64,000 nt of DNA from Shewanella polaris (GTDB lineage Bacteria > Pseudomonadota > Gammaproteobacteria > Enterobacterales > Shewanellaceae): positions 3,472,001-3,536,000 of the forward strand of contig NZ_CP041036.1 in assembly GCF_006385555.1 (NCBI RefSeq), given 5' to 3'. Below, piece by piece: positions 32,234 through 42,639 of this stretch (position 1 is its first letter; every line of letters begins with the position of its first letter). A program made the translations under genes and the position numbers. The notes below the pieces were generated by a model. It saw only the letters and a list, made by a program, of their open reading frames with translations. It made no database searches and was not told where the DNA came from.

Positions 32234-33040
32234 TTAATTAGCCGGAGCTATTTTACACTCAGTCAAAGACTGTTTCCTTGCCTGTGTATAAAGTGGCATA
32301 ACTTTATTTTGTGCCGCTTGTAAGTCATCAATTCGGTGACTGTGTGACGGATGTGTAGACAGAAGTTCTGGTCCTTGGGCACCACCAGCTTTGGCCATGT
32401 TTTGCCATAAGGTAATACTTTGGCCAGGATTAAAACCTGCTTTTGCCATTAGTTCTAGTCCGACAATATCGGCTTCGGACTCTTGGCTGCGACCAAAGGG
32501 TAAAATAATACCCACATTCGCCCCTAAACCTAATGCGGCCATATATAAATCTTTATTGGCTACACCCGACACTCCTATTGCGGCATCGGCAACTTGCATA
32601 CCCAACCCGGTTAACTGAGCCCGTGAGACCTGCTCATTACCATGTTGCGCTAACACATGAGCCACTTCATGACCCATAACAGTAGCAAGTTGATCTTGAT
32701 TGACAGCGACCTTTAACAAACCTGTATAAACACCAATATGACCACCGGGCAAGGCAAATGCATTGACTTGATCAGACTCAAATAATACGACATCCCATTG
32801 CTGTGACTGATCAGGTAGTACTGCAGTGATACGCTTAGCTATACAGTTTACATATTGTGTTTGCGCTTGGTTTTGGCTTATTTCTTCACTTTGTTTCATG
32901 GTTTCAAATGATTGAGCTCCCATCTGTTGCATTTGCACATCTGAAAACAGTAAGGTTTGTCCACGCCCTGTGGGTGATTGATTGTTAACACAACCAACCA
33001 ATAAAGCAGAAACGAATAAGGTTAGCGCAAGAGGTTTCAT
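32234..33040 (-). CDS. M48-family metalloprotease lipoprotein
   Basis: The 268-residue protein starts with a lipoprotein signal peptide (lipobox LLVGC, cysteine near residue 17), then has a peptidase M48 domain with the zinc motif HEVAHVLAQHG near residue 130 and a downstream ESEADIVGLELM glutamate ligand. Such proteins (LoiP, YcaL and BepA relatives) degrade or check outer-membrane proteins in the periplasm. Two adjacent ATG codons exist; the second, six bases after AGGA, is chosen. It appears to be monocistronic or read with the helicase gene upstream. Confidence 0.9.
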   Translation of the reverse strand: MKPLALTLFVSALLVGCVNNQSPTGRGQTLLFSDVQMQQMGAQSFETMKQSEEISQNQAQTQYVNCIAKRITAVLPDQSQQWDVVLFESDQVNAFALPGGHIGVYTGLLKVAVNQDQLATVMGHEVAHVLAQHGNEQVSRAQLTGLGMQVADAAIGVSGVANKDLYMAALGLGANVGIILPFGRSQESEADIVGLELMAKAGFNPGQSITLWQNMAKAGGAQGPELLSTHPSHSHRIDDLQAAQNKVMPLYTQARKQSLTECKIAPAN

Positions 33041-33150
33041 CATTCATCCTTTTAACATTCATTTAGCCACTAAGCTAATCCATCATTAACTTATTTTATA
33101 CTAATCTACCTCAGCAAAACACCATTTGAAATGCGATAAATAAGCAAGTA

Positions 33151-34383
33151 TTAACGTGCTGTTTTTTGCTTTTTGAAATCACTAATACTGCGTTTGTTAG
33201 CCGTACGACGATTGGCTTGTTTATCACGCGGAGCACGCTTACTGGTTGCGCTAGTCGGTTTATCCGTGACCGTAAAGCCTACTAATTCGGTCAAAGGTAA
33301 TGTTTGGCCTATTAAGGTTCTAATGGCATCTAAACTTTGTAACTCAGAGTGTGAAACTAATGATAATGCAACGCCACTTAATCCCGCCCGTGCTGTTCTA
33401 CCAATTCGATGAACATAGACTGCTGCCTGAGCAGGCAAGTCGACATTAATTACGACAGGTAATGCGTCGATATGAATACCGCGAGCTAATACATCTGTAG
33501 CGATTAAAACCGTTAGTTTTCTGCTTTTAAACAACGCTAATGTTTGGCTTCGCAAAGCTTGTTCTTTATCACCATGAAGTGCAGCCGCATTAATACCCGC
33601 TTTGAGTAACTTTTTACACAATGTATCGGCATCATCTTTAGCATTAACAAACACCAATACTTGTGACCATTGATGCAAAGTAATTAAATGGATCAATGCT
33701 TTTGCCTTACTGCCTTTATTTACATGATATAGGGTTTGAGCAATATCGGTCACAGTACTATTAACAGCATGGGCTTCAATCCGTACACACGATGCAGACA
33801 ATATTTGTTCGGCTAATGCCGTTAGCGGCTCAGGCAATGTTGCTGAAAACAATAACCGTTGCCCCTTTGGCATTAAAGCAATAAGTGCATTAATATCAGC
33901 GATAAATCCCATGTCCAGCAATCGATCGGCTTCATCTAGTACTAGACTTTGAACATGGTCAAATTGAATCACACCTTGTTGCGCTAACGCTAATAAACGC
34001 CCCGGCGTTGCAACAACCAGATTAATCGGTTGAGTGAGTCGCTCAATTTGTAATTCAATTGCTTCACCGCCGCACAACACATCAACCCGTAAATTTACCG
34101 CTTGTGCTAATGGAGCCAGATTTTGCATAACTTGAACGGCTAACTCTCTGGTGGGCACAATTACCACCGCAGACAAACTAGCAGCAGACAATTGGCTTAA
34201 CTGTTGTAATAGAGGTAAACCATAAGCATAGGTTTTTCCGCTACCCGTTTGTGCCAGAGCCAACACATCTTGCCCCTCCAGTACGGCTGGAATAGCCAAT
34301 TGTTGAATACGGCTAGGCTCAATTATCGCGGTAGGTAATGTGCTTAATAATTTTGGATCGAGCGAAAATGCTGAAAATGACAT
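33151..34383 (-). CDS. DEAD-box ATP-dependent RNA helicase
   Basis: The 410-residue protein has the DEAD-box helicase motifs: Q motif and AQTGSGKT (about 45-50), PTREL, TPGR, DEAD (about 150-153), SAT, and the second domain with ARGIH and HRIGRTARAG. The short basic C-terminal tail (KRAPRDKQANRRTANKR) suggests RNA binding. It resembles the RhlE group, which acts in ribosome assembly and RNA decay, but I cannot separate it from other small DEAD-box helicases by sequence alone. It lies downstream of dnaJ, beyond a terminator. Confidence 0.93.
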   Translation of the reverse strand: MSFSAFSLDPKLLSTLPTAIIEPSRIQQLAIPAVLEGQDVLALAQTGSGKTYAYGLPLLQQLSQLSAASLSAVVIVPTRELAVQVMQNLAPLAQAVNLRVDVLCGGEAIELQIERLTQPINLVVATPGRLLALAQQGVIQFDHVQSLVLDEADRLLDMGFIADINALIALMPKGQRLLFSATLPEPLTALAEQILSASCVRIEAHAVNSTVTDIAQTLYHVNKGSKAKALIHLITLHQWSQVLVFVNAKDDADTLCKKLLKAGINAAALHGDKEQALRSQTLALFKSRKLTVLIATDVLARGIHIDALPVVINVDLPAQAAVYVHRIGRTARAGLSGVALSLVSHSELQSLDAIRTLIGQTLPLTELVGFTVTDKPTSATSKRAPRDKQANRRTANKRSISDFKKQKTAR

Positions 34384-34431
34384 GGATGGCGCCTAATTAG
34401 TCATGAATACAAATAAATTCTATATCCCAAT

Positions 34432-34467
34432 AAAAAAGGCTGTTTACCCAAAGTAAACAGCCTTTAT
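34432..34467 (-). terminator. Rho-independent terminator of dnaKJ
   Basis: On the minus strand AAAGGCTGTTTAC, loop TTTGG, GTAAACAGCCTTT and more T, about 27 bases after the dnaJ stop codon. Confidence 0.93.
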
Positions 34468-34493
34468 TGATGATCACTTTCTATGAATAGTGA

Positions 34494-35618
34494 TTAACTG
34501 TTTAAGTCCTGAAAGAACTTTTTTACACCATCAAAAAAACCTTCCGCTTTTGGACTGTGTTTTTTCGATTCACCCGTTAAGGTTGCCTCAAATTCACGCA
34601 GTAAATCTTTTTGTTTTTCATTCAGATTCACAGGCGTTTCCATAACCACTTTACACAGTAAATCACCTACTGCATGGCTACGAACTGACTTAACCCCTTT
34701 ACCGCGTAAACGGAACATACGCCCAGTTTGGGTTTCTGTTGGAATTTTAAGGCTCACTTTACCGTCTAGTGTTGGGACTTCAATTTCGCCACCTAATGCT
34801 GCTTTACTGAATGAAATTGGCACTTCACAATAAAGGTTGTTGGCATCGCGAGTAAATATAGCATGCTCACGTACGCTGACCTGAACATATAAATCACCAG
34901 GAGGCGCACCAAACTCACCCGCCTCACCTTCGCCAGTAAGACGAATACGATCGCCAGTATCAACACCTGCAGGAATTTTAACCGATAAGGTTTTGCTTTT
35001 CTCAACGCGTCCTTCACCATGACATTTGCTGCATGGCTCTTTAATGATCTTACCGCGACCATGACAAGTAGGACAGGCTTGTTGAACAGCAAAGAATCCT
35101 TGACGCATTTGCACTTGGCCTTGGCCATGACAAGTGCCACATGTGGTTGCAGATGTGCCTTTTTTAGCACCGCTACCGTCACACAAATCACAAGCGGCTA
35201 ATGTCGGAATACGCAATTCTTTAGTTAAACCACGAACTGCTTCTTCTAAAGACAATTCAAGATTATAACGTAAGTCACTTCCGCGCGCCGCTTGACGTTG
35301 TCCGCCACGACGACCACCGCCGAAAATATCCCCGAAAACATCACCAAAGATATCGCCAAAATCACCTTGGCCACCACCGTGTCCACGATTAGGATCAACG
35401 CCAGCATGGCCAAATTGGTCATATGCTGCTTTCTTATCGCTGTCGGTTAAAATTTCGTACGCTTCTTTAATCTCTTTAAAGCTAGCTTCTGCGACTTTGT
35501 CACCTGGGTTTCGATCTGGATGAAATTTCATCGCTAAGCGTTTATACGCTTTTTTAATTTCGCGTTCACTGGTGTCACGAGCAACACCGAGAACTTCGTA
35601 AAAATCACGCTTTGACAT
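34494..35618 (-). CDS. dnaJ: Chaperone protein DnaJ
   Basis: DnaJ delivers substrates to DnaK and stimulates its ATPase. The 374 residues contain the J domain with HPD (near 33-35), a Gly-rich segment (about 75-110), four zinc-binding CxxCxGxG repeats ([32 protein letters not shown]; about 140-205), and two beta-sandwich substrate domains. It follows dnaK by 111 bases with a strong hairpin in between. Confidence 0.98.
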   Translation of the reverse strand: MSKRDFYEVLGVARDTSEREIKKAYKRLAMKFHPDRNPGDKVAEASFKEIKEAYEILTDSDKKAAYDQFGHAGVDPNRGHGGGQGDFGDIFGDVFGDIFGGGRRGGQRQAARGSDLRYNLELSLEEAVRGLTKELRIPTLAACDLCDGSGAKKGTSATTCGTCHGQGQVQMRQGFFAVQQACPTCHGRGKIIKEPCSKCHGEGRVEKSKTLSVKIPAGVDTGDRIRLTGEGEAGEFGAPPGDLYVQVSVREHAIFTRDANNLYCEVPISFSKAALGGEIEVPTLDGKVSLKIPTETQTGRMFRLRGKGVKSVRSHAVGDLLCKVVMETPVNLNEKQKDLLREFEATLTGESKKHSPKAEGFFDGVKKFFQDLNS

Positions 35619-35671
35619 AATATTTTGTTTCTCGAAGATTTAAGTAAGTTGCTAAACTTAATTTATACAAA

Positions 35672-35700
35672 CGGGCGTATGAGGATAACCTCAACGCCCG
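35672..35700 (-). other. Stem-loop between dnaK and dnaJ
   Basis: On the minus strand CGGGCGT / ACGCCCG and TGAGG / CCTCA form a 12-pair stem with one bulge and loop TTAT. No T-run follows, so it is not a standard terminator; it may protect or process the dnaK part of the mRNA or limit dnaJ expression. Confidence 0.7.
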
Positions 35701-35729
35701 CTTCAATGATAACTAACTGAAAGTATTAA

Positions 35730-37646
35730 TTACTTTTTGTCTTCTTCAACTTCTTCGAACTCAGCATCAACAACATCATCAGCAGGTTTTTCTTGGTCAG
35801 CACCAGAAGCTTGGCCTTCTGCGCCAGCTTGAGCTTTCGCTTGAGCGATTTCCATTAGCTTAGCAGATGCTTCGATAAGAGCTTGAGTTGCTGTATCCAT
35901 TGCTTCTTTTTCATTGCCTTTAATAGCAGTTTCTAAAGTTGCGATAGCCGCTTCAATTTTCTCTTTGTCTTCGCTAGGTAAGTCATCGCCCGCTTCTTCA
36001 ACTTGTTTCTTAGTTGAGTGAACTAAGCCGTCAGCTTGGTTACGTGCGTGAACTAACTCTTCAAATTTTACATCTTCATCAGCGTGAGCTTCTGCATCAC
36101 GAACCATTTGCTCAACTTCTTCATCAGATAAACCTGAGTTAGCTTTAATAGTGATGTTTTGAGCTTTACCGGTTTTCTTGTCTGTTGCTGACACTTTTAA
36201 GATACCATCAGCATCAATGTCAAATGCAACTTCAACTTGTGGTTGACCACGTGGAGCTGGTTCAATACCTTCAAGGTTGAATTGACCTAAAGACTTATTG
36301 TAGCTTGATTGCTTACGCTCACCTTGTAACACGTGAATGGTTACCGCACTTTGGTTGTCATCAGCAGTAGAGAACGTTTGGCTCGCTTTTGTCGGGATAG
36401 TTGTGTTCTTCTCGATAAGCTTAGTCATTACGCCACCCATGGTTTCAATACCAAATGATAACGGCGTAACGTCAAGTAATAGAACGTCTTTCACTTCACC
36501 AGACAATACACCAGCTTGAATTGCCGCGCCTACAGCTACAGCTTCATCTGGGTTAACGTCTTTACGTGGCTCTTTACCAAAGAAGTTAGTAACGGCTTCT
36601 TGTACTTTAGGCATACGAGTCTGACCACCAACAAGAATCACTTCGTTGATGTCTGAGACTTTTAAGTCAGCATCAGCAAGTGCTACTTTTAACGGTTCTA
36701 AAGTACGTTGAATTAAATCTTCAACCAATGACTCTAACTTAGCTCGAGTAATTTTAACCACTAAGTGCTTAGGACCAGAGGTATCAGCAGTGATATAAGG
36801 TAAGTTAACTTCAGTGTGGTTAGTGCTTGAAAGCTCGATTTTTGCTTTTTCAGCAGCTTCTTTCAAACGTTGCATAGCTAAAGGATCTTTACGTAGATCT
36901 AAGCCTTGGTCTTTTTTGAATTCGTCAGCTAAATAGTTAATTAAACGGTTATCAAAGTCTTCACCACCTAAATGAGTATCACCATTGGTTGCTAATACTT
37001 CAAATGTTTGATCGCCGTCGTTACTGTCGATTTCGATAATAGAGATATCGAAAGTACCACCACCTAAGTCGTATACAGCAACAACGTTATCGCCTTGCTT
37101 TTTATCAATACCATAAGCTAGTGCTGCAGCTGTTGGCTCGTTGATAATACGCTTAACATCTAAACCAGCGATACGGCCAGCATCTTTAGTTGCTTGACGT
37201 TGTGAATCATTAAAGTAAGCAGGAACAGTAATAACGGCTTCTGTTACTTCTTCACCTAAAAAGTCTTCTGCTGTCTTTTTCATCTTTTTCAAGATTTCAG
37301 CTGAAACTTGTGGTGGAGCCATTTTGTTGCCACGAGACTCAACCCATGCATCACCATTATCAGCAGCGATAATTTTGAATGGCATGATGTTTACATCGCG
37401 CTGAACTTCGTCATCTTTAAAACGACGACCAATTAAACGCTTAATAGCAAAGAAAGTATTTGTTGGGTTGGTTACAGCTTGACGTTTTGCTGGTTGACCA
37501 ACAATCGTTTCTTCTTCAGTGTAAGCAATGATTGAAGGAGTTGTACGGTCGCCCTCTGCGTTTTCAATTACGCGTGCTTTGCCGCCATCAAGGACAGCCA
37601 CACAAGAGTTTGTCGTTCCTAAATCGATACCAATAATTTTGCCCAT
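35730..37646 (-). CDS. dnaK: Chaperone protein DnaK (Hsp70)
   Basis: DnaK is the central Hsp70 chaperone and, with DnaJ and GrpE, controls sigma-32 levels. ATG at 37646 ([18 protein letters not shown]) follows GGAGG at five bases and gives 638 residues. The ATPase domain (about 1-385; [20 protein letters not shown]), linker [10 protein letters not shown], substrate domain (about 395-505) and acidic lid ending EEVEEDKK are all present. It is led by a heat-shock promoter at 37706-37734. Confidence 0.98.
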   Translation of the reverse strand: MGKIIGIDLGTTNSCVAVLDGGKARVIENAEGDRTTPSIIAYTEEETIVGQPAKRQAVTNPTNTFFAIKRLIGRRFKDDEVQRDVNIMPFKIIAADNGDAWVESRGNKMAPPQVSAEILKKMKKTAEDFLGEEVTEAVITVPAYFNDSQRQATKDAGRIAGLDVKRIINEPTAAALAYGIDKKQGDNVVAVYDLGGGTFDISIIEIDSNDGDQTFEVLATNGDTHLGGEDFDNRLINYLADEFKKDQGLDLRKDPLAMQRLKEAAEKAKIELSSTNHTEVNLPYITADTSGPKHLVVKITRAKLESLVEDLIQRTLEPLKVALADADLKVSDINEVILVGGQTRMPKVQEAVTNFFGKEPRKDVNPDEAVAVGAAIQAGVLSGEVKDVLLLDVTPLSFGIETMGGVMTKLIEKNTTIPTKASQTFSTADDNQSAVTIHVLQGERKQSSYNKSLGQFNLEGIEPAPRGQPQVEVAFDIDADGILKVSATDKKTGKAQNITIKANSGLSDEEVEQMVRDAEAHADEDVKFEELVHARNQADGLVHSTKKQVEEAGDDLPSEDKEKIEAAIATLETAIKGNEKEAMDTATQALIEASAKLMEIAQAKAQAGAEGQASGADQEKPADDVVDAEFEEVEEDKK

Positions 37647-37705
37647 GGGGTCCTCCGAAATTGACGTTAGTCGTCGAAAATATAAAAATACGTTGTTTGA
37701 TGTAG

Positions 37706-37734
37706 ATATGGGGACGAACAACAAGTTATTCAAG
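37706..37734 (-). promoter_or_regulatory. Sigma-32 (heat-shock) promoter of dnaK
   Basis: On the minus strand CTTGAA, 15 bases, CCCCATAT. This matches the sigma-32 consensus closely and lies about 60-90 bases before the dnaK start codon. A second, weaker candidate (CTTGTA, 14 bases, CCCAAT) lies at about 37794-37819. Confidence 0.85.
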
Positions 37735-38122
37735 TATTTTGTTTTCTAACTTGAGGTTCAATATTAACCACTCATATCTGCCTTGATACCTATATTGGGA
37801 CAACAAAATAAATTACAAGGGGACAAGTAAAATTTTATCGTGTTTTACTGATATCACCGCGAAATGGCAACACGTAAGGGTATTTCACATAAAAATGATA
37901 AAGCACGCTTAAGTTACCCATAAAAATAATATCTGTGACATCGTTTCAAGTTATGTCTCTATATGGTTTTGAAGCGATATTATTTTTTGTAGGCGGCAAG
38001 TACCTTTGAAGTGGCATTGGGTCTATGTAGTTCAATACTATAGAGCTGGTTATGACATTAACCTTGATAATTACCTATTGATCATTGCTTTATTGATTAT
38101 TTTGCTAGAACACACTATTTCT
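37735..38122. other. Intergenic region upstream of dnaK
   Basis: No gene is visible between dnaK and the end of proA. The region contains the weaker second heat-shock promoter candidate at 37794-37819 and otherwise AT-rich DNA. A plus-strand open frame at 38006-38197 overlaps hairpins and has no ribosome binding site, so I do not call it. Confidence 0.4.
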
Positions 38123-38177
38123 AGTTATTGGCATAAAATACCAATAACAAAAGGGCACTTACCTGTACCCTTTTTTG
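38123..38177 (-). terminator. proBA terminator and adjacent hairpin
   Basis: Two hairpins sit back to back. The one nearer proA (about 38149-38177; AAAAGGGCAC / GTACCCTTTT, one wobble) has T-runs on both sides and is the likely terminator for proA. The second (GTTATTGG / CCAATAAC, about 38123-38148) has a nine-base loop and no clear T-run. Confidence 0.8.
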
Positions 38178-38197
38178 CCATAGTTATAACAAACTGA

Positions 38198-39472
38198 TTA
38201 TTGTCTGCTGGTGTAATCCCCCCAAGCGAGCCACTTATAGGTAGTCAGAGCATCTAAACCCATTGGACCACGAGCGTGTAACTTCTGGGTACTCACAGCA
38301 ACTTCAGCGCCAAGGCCGAATTGTGAACCATCAGTAAAGCGAGTACTGGCGTTAACATACACAGCAGCCGAATCGACTTGGTTCATAAACTCACTTGCGG
38401 TATTGATATTATCAGTCAAAATTGCTTCAGAATGCCCTGTCGAATATTGGCGAATATGCCCTACCGCTTCATCAATGTTATTGACGACTTTAATCCCTAA
38501 TGTCAGCGATAACCATTCAGTCGAAAATGATTCATCATGTGCGGGGGTAACATCAAACCCTAAACCTTCAAGATAATGAAAACTGTTTACACAAGCATGA
38601 AAACGGACGCCTAACGAATGCAAGTGTGACGCTATGTTGGGAATAAAATCAGCGGCAACGTCTTGATGAACTAATAAGGTATCTAGGGCATTACACACTG
38701 TCGGACGCTGAACTTTGGCGTTGGCAATTACCTCGATTGCGCGCATTAAGTCGGCTTGCTTATCAACATATAAATGACAAATTCCAATTCCACCTAAAAT
38801 CACTGGGATACTCGACTGTTCAGCACACAGTCTTTGTAGATGCTGTCCCCCTCGAGGAATAATCATATCGACATATTTATCCAGTCTGAGTAAACCACTA
38901 ACCAAACTACGATCTGGTGAATCAATTAACTGTACGGCATCTTTAGGCAAATCTAAGCTAGTCAGCGCTTCTCGGATCACTTCACTTAACACTTTATTGG
39001 ACGTTAAGGTTTCTTTACCACCACGCAAAATCACAGCATTACCTGTCTTTAACGCCAACACCGCAATATCAACAGTAACATTTGGACGAGCTTCATAAAT
39101 AACCCCAACCACACCTAATGGCACACTGCGGCGAGTTAAGCGTAAACCATTGTCCAATATCCGACTTTCAGCGTCCTTACCGATGGGATCGGCCAATGAG
39201 ATGACATTATCAATATCAGCAATAATACCGCCGAGTCGCCCTTCATCCAGCATCAATCTATCAACCATAGCGTCGGTTAACCCATTTTGTTTCGCTGCGG
39301 CGACATCTTGCGCATTTGCCTGTAAAATCTCATTTTTATGCAACGTTAAATGGTCGGCAATTGTCGTTAATAGTGCTGTTTTCTGTTTAGCCGTTAAGTT
39401 AGCTAATATAAAACTCGCCGCCTTAGCACGTTGACCTAATTGGGTTAAATATTCTGTTTCTGTGGCTGACAT
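38198..39472 (-). CDS. proA: Gamma-glutamyl phosphate reductase
   Basis: ProA reduces gamma-glutamyl phosphate to the semialdehyde, the second step of proline synthesis. The 424-residue aldehyde-dehydrogenase-like protein has the catalytic cysteine in [14 protein letters not shown] (near 258) and the NAD-binding [11 protein letters not shown] and LRGGKET motifs. It starts 10 bases after the proB stop, so the two form one operon. Confidence 0.98.
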   Translation of the reverse strand: MSATETEYLTQLGQRAKAASFILANLTAKQKTALLTTIADHLTLHKNEILQANAQDVAAAKQNGLTDAMVDRLMLDEGRLGGIIADIDNVISLADPIGKDAESRILDNGLRLTRRSVPLGVVGVIYEARPNVTVDIAVLALKTGNAVILRGGKETLTSNKVLSEVIREALTSLDLPKDAVQLIDSPDRSLVSGLLRLDKYVDMIIPRGGQHLQRLCAEQSSIPVILGGIGICHLYVDKQADLMRAIEVIANAKVQRPTVCNALDTLLVHQDVAADFIPNIASHLHSLGVRFHACVNSFHYLEGLGFDVTPAHDESFSTEWLSLTLGIKVVNNIDEAVGHIRQYSTGHSEAILTDNINTASEFMNQVDSAAVYVNASTRFTDGSQFGLGAEVAVSTQKLHARGPMGLDALTTYKWLAWGDYTSRQ

Positions 39473-39482
39473 CTATTTATCC

Positions 39483-40592
39483 TTAATTATCAAGTACGAC
39501 CATATCATTTCGATGAACCACGGCATCACCGTAGTTATAGCCAAGCAGATTTTCAATATCATTAGAATGCTTGCCACTAATTTTAATTAAATCATTAGCA
39601 CAATATCGACTTATCCCTTTAGCCAGAATCTTGCCTGTTTGATTCACTATGAGTAAGGTCGCCCCGCGATCAAAGTGTCCCTCAACATCAACAATACCTT
39701 TAGAGAGTAAACTGCGACCATTGGTCACCACAGCGACAGAAGCTCCAGCATCAACAATTAATTTCCCTTGCGAAGTGGGCCCAGCAAGAATCCATTGTTT
39801 ACGACTTTCCAATGGATTTTCTATGGCGCTAAAATGAGTACCGACTGACTCCTTAGCCGCCAGTTTAGTAATCACATCAGGATGATGTCCCGATGCAATG
39901 ACCACTTCAATCCCCGCACGCCGAGCCACATCCGCCGCTTCAAGTTTGGTTGCCATTCCGCCGGTTCCAAGACCAGACACTGAACCGCCTGCCAATAAAC
40001 GCAAACTGTCATCAATATTGACGACTTGTTTAATCAGCTGTGCATTTGGGTGAGTACGAGGATCTGCATCAAATAAGCCTTTTTGGTCAGTGAGTAAAAT
40101 CAATAAATCTGCATCACAAAGTAGGGCTGCTCGGGCAGATAAGTTATCGTTATCCCCCACTTTAATTTCATTGGTTGCGACGGCATCATTTTCATTAATA
40201 ATGGGAATAATATTATGAGTTAATAAGGCATTTAAGGTATCGCGAGCATTTAAATAACGCTCACGATCTTGTAAATCAGCTCGAGTCAGTAGTAATTGAC
40301 CTACATGTAAACCGTAAATACTGAATAATTGCGACCAAGCCAAAATTAACTGACTCTGACCCACTGCCGCAAGTAACTGTTTGTTCGCCATAGTATCGGG
40401 TAATAAAGGGTAATTTAAATGCTCTCGTCCGGCCGCTATCGCCCCGGATGTACATAATACAACTTCTACACCTGAACGCATAAGCGATGCCATTTGTCTG
40501 GCCAATTCGACCATATGTGCCTTATCAAGCTTTTTACTGCCTGATGTCAGTACACTGGTGCCCAACTTAACAACCACGCGGCGATAACCCAT
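39483..40592 (-). CDS. proB: Glutamate 5-kinase
   Basis: ProB phosphorylates glutamate in the first, feedback-inhibited step of proline synthesis. The 369 residues comprise an amino-acid kinase domain (about 1-255, with [10 protein letters not shown] and the [12 protein letters not shown] signature near 215) and a C-terminal PUA domain (about 275-360). It is the first gene of proBA and is separated from the permease by a terminator. Confidence 0.98.
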   Translation of the reverse strand: MGYRRVVVKLGTSVLTSGSKKLDKAHMVELARQMASLMRSGVEVVLCTSGAIAAGREHLNYPLLPDTMANKQLLAAVGQSQLILAWSQLFSIYGLHVGQLLLTRADLQDRERYLNARDTLNALLTHNIIPIINENDAVATNEIKVGDNDNLSARAALLCDADLLILLTDQKGLFDADPRTHPNAQLIKQVVNIDDSLRLLAGGSVSGLGTGGMATKLEAADVARRAGIEVVIASGHHPDVITKLAAKESVGTHFSAIENPLESRKQWILAGPTSQGKLIVDAGASVAVVTNGRSLLSKGIVDVEGHFDRGATLLIVNQTGKILAKGISRYCANDLIKISGKHSNDIENLLGYNYGDAVVHRNDMVVLDN

Positions 40593-40701
40593 TTGTGTTA
40601 CTCAGTTAACTAAAAATATGTAATTCATTTTTATACCCAATTAACACGAAAATTCATAGTGAAAGCCACTAATACAGTTATATTTTTGCGTTTAAAAAAA
40701 C

Positions 40702-40726
40702 AAAAAAGGGCAATAAGCCCTTTTTG
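40702..40726 (-). terminator. Rho-independent terminator of the permease gene
   Basis: AAAAAGGGC, loop TTATT, GCCCTTTTTT on the minus strand, about 50 bases after the permease stop codon. Confidence 0.9.
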
Positions 40727-40777
40727 TATTGACCTAAGCCAATAAATTACCATTTACCCATATTCATGGGTTACCGA

Positions 40778-42067
40778 TTAGCTATAAATAAACTTAGCAA
40801 TAAATAATGCTGCCACCACTAAAACACCCGCGTTTAAATCCTTAAAACGTCCTGTCATTAATTTGATCACCGCATAAGAAATAAACCCAAGACCAATCGC
40901 ACTGGCAATTGAGAAGGTTAATGGCATTAATAAACACGTCACAACTACAGGAGCTGCTTCAGTAATATCTTCCCAGTCAACATTTACCAAACCAGACATC
41001 ATTAGAATTGCAACATAAAACAAGGTTCCCGTTGTTGCATATGCTGGCACCATACCCGCTAATGGTGAAACAAATAAAGCGGCTAAAAAGAGTAAGCCAA
41101 CAATAACGGCGGTTAAACCTGTACGACCGCCCACGCTCACACCAGCAATACTTTCGATGTAGCTGGTGGTTGTTGATGTGCCTAATGCAGCACCAGTAAT
41201 AGTCGCAATACTATCCGCCGTTAGTGCACGTTTAACTCTAGGCAACCGCCCTTTTTCATCGAGTAATCCGCCACGTTGGGCGACAGCAACCAAAGTGCCA
41301 GAAGTGTCAAATAAATCGACAAACAAGAAAGCAAACACCACAGACAACATACTTACTTCTAATACACTAGATAAGTCCATTTTCATAAATGTCGGCATAA
41401 TAGACGGCGGCATAGAAATTAAACCTTGATACTGCACATCACCAAATATCATCCCTAAAACCGTTACGATCAAAATACTAAAAATAACTGCAGCTTTTAA
41501 GCCACGGTGTACCATGGCAATAATTAGGAAAAAGCCTAATGCAGCCATCACAGCAGGAAATGAAGTGATATCACCCATGGTCACTATTGTTGCTGGACTC
41601 GCTACAACAATGCCGGCATTTTTCAAACCGATTAAGGCTAAAAACAACCCAATACCAGCCGCAATACCAAAGCGCAATGACATTGGAATACTATTTACAA
41701 TCCACTCACGTATTCTCACCAACGATAATATTAAAAAACATACCCCAGACATAAATACCGCACCAAGTGCGGTTTCCCAGCTATAGCCCATTTCCCCTAC
41801 TACCGTATAAGTAAAAAAGGCATTCAAACCCATTCCTGGTGCTAATGCGATAGGATAATTTGCCAGTAAGCCCATAACCAAGCAACCAATAGCAGCGGCT
41901 AAACATGTAGCAACAAATACCGCACCATGATCCATCCCAGCATCAGCAAGCATCATAGGATTAACAAATATGATGTAAGCCATAGTTAAGAAAGTCGTTA
42001 GACCGGCGATAGCCTCTTGTTTAAGGCTAGTGTTGTTCTGTTTAAGCTTAAATAATTTTTCTAACAT
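40778..42067 (-). CDS. NCS2-family purine permease (AzgA/GhxP type)
   Basis: A membrane transporter for purine bases such as hypoxanthine, guanine or adenine, driven by protons. ATG at 42067 (MLEKLFKLKQNNTSLKQEAI) gives 429 residues; a TTG seven codons upstream is less likely. The AzgA-type N terminus AGLTTFLTMAYIIFVNP, the GMGLNAFFTYT motif, the FVDLFDTSGTLV motif and about 12 or more hydrophobic helices are visible. I cannot tell the exact substrate. No purine riboswitch or PurR box was recognised upstream. Confidence 0.88.
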   Translation of the reverse strand: MLEKLFKLKQNNTSLKQEAIAGLTTFLTMAYIIFVNPMMLADAGMDHGAVFVATCLAAAIGCLVMGLLANYPIALAPGMGLNAFFTYTVVGEMGYSWETALGAVFMSGVCFLILSLVRIREWIVNSIPMSLRFGIAAGIGLFLALIGLKNAGIVVASPATIVTMGDITSFPAVMAALGFFLIIAMVHRGLKAAVIFSILIVTVLGMIFGDVQYQGLISMPPSIMPTFMKMDLSSVLEVSMLSVVFAFLFVDLFDTSGTLVAVAQRGGLLDEKGRLPRVKRALTADSIATITGAALGTSTTTSYIESIAGVSVGGRTGLTAVIVGLLFLAALFVSPLAGMVPAYATTGTLFYVAILMMSGLVNVDWEDITEAAPVVVTCLLMPLTFSIASAIGLGFISYAVIKLMTGRFKDLNAGVLVVAALFIAKFIYS

Positions 42068-42359
42068 GGAACGGGGTTCCTTGGGCAAAGGTTAACATTG
42101 AGTTAATCGTTTTAATTGTTGTAGATGAGGATGAGATAAGCATTTACAGCTTACCTTTAGAGCAAAATCACCATCATTACCGAGGGTTCACTTTAATCTT
42201 GAGAATTATAAATACTTACGACCTTGATAGCTATCAATAGCCTTTTTGTTGAAAGATTTCAGTTTTTTATATAGCGCACTAAAACCATTAACTACATTCT
42301 AACTACAACCTTACTAGAATCTAGCGAAGCTCTAGCCAAAGTCTAACTAAATTTTAGGC
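42068..42359. other. Leader region of the permease gene
   Basis: This 292-base stretch has no gene. It should hold the permease promoter and leader. Near 42287-42357 are several short repeats of the type TCTAACTA or TCTAG (for example an inverted TCTAGCGAAGCTCTAG). I looked for a purine riboswitch core and did not find one. Confidence 0.4.
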
Positions 42360-42387
42360 AAAAAAAAGCCTACTCAAAAGAGTAGGC
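42360..42387 (-). terminator. Terminator of the unannotated short transcript
   Basis: On the minus strand GCCTACTC, loop TTTT, GAGTAGGC and eight T. It is a textbook intrinsic terminator on the minus strand only, far downstream of the pepA-like gene and 290 bases before the permease, so it defines the 3' end of a separate RNA. Confidence 0.92.
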
Positions 42388-42543
42388 AGACATGTTACAA
42401 GCATCCCATATGGGGAAAGGAAAGCTAGCACCACTTAATGTGATGTAGTGATAAATTAAATAATTTACCACCTTGTCTAAAACCGTCAAACGAGACGAAC
42501 AAAAGGTTGATGGATATTAACGCTACGTAAAGAGGGTCAGTTC

Positions 42544-42639
42544 TTAACGTTTCATGGCGAATATACCGCCACGTAAAACTGTTACATCAGCAAACCAAGT
42601 GTTTTGCCAATAAAATTTGCTGTTACCTGTATAAGACAT
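42544..42639 (-). CDS. Small ORF, 31 residues, unknown function
   Basis: ATG at 42639 is preceded by AGGAG seven bases upstream, one of the best ribosome binding sites in the window. The peptide begins MSYTGNSKFYWQNTW and ends GGIFAMKR before TAA. It is rich in aromatic residues (two Trp, three Phe, two Tyr) with a basic C terminus, and has no clear membrane helix or signal peptide. It lies centrally in a transcript with its own promoter and terminator. It could be a small protein, a leader peptide or an artefact. I know no family for it. Confidence 0.55.
   Translation of the reverse strand: MSYTGNSKFYWQNTWFADVTVLRGGIFAMKR

Noticed and set aside
38006..38197. A 63-codon plus-strand open frame downstream of proA
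   Set aside because: It overlaps two hairpins, one of them the proBA terminator, and has no ribosome binding site.
42068..42360. A purine riboswitch in front of the permease
   Set aside because: I compared the leader with the known guanine/adenine aptamer core and found no matching three-way junction sequence.
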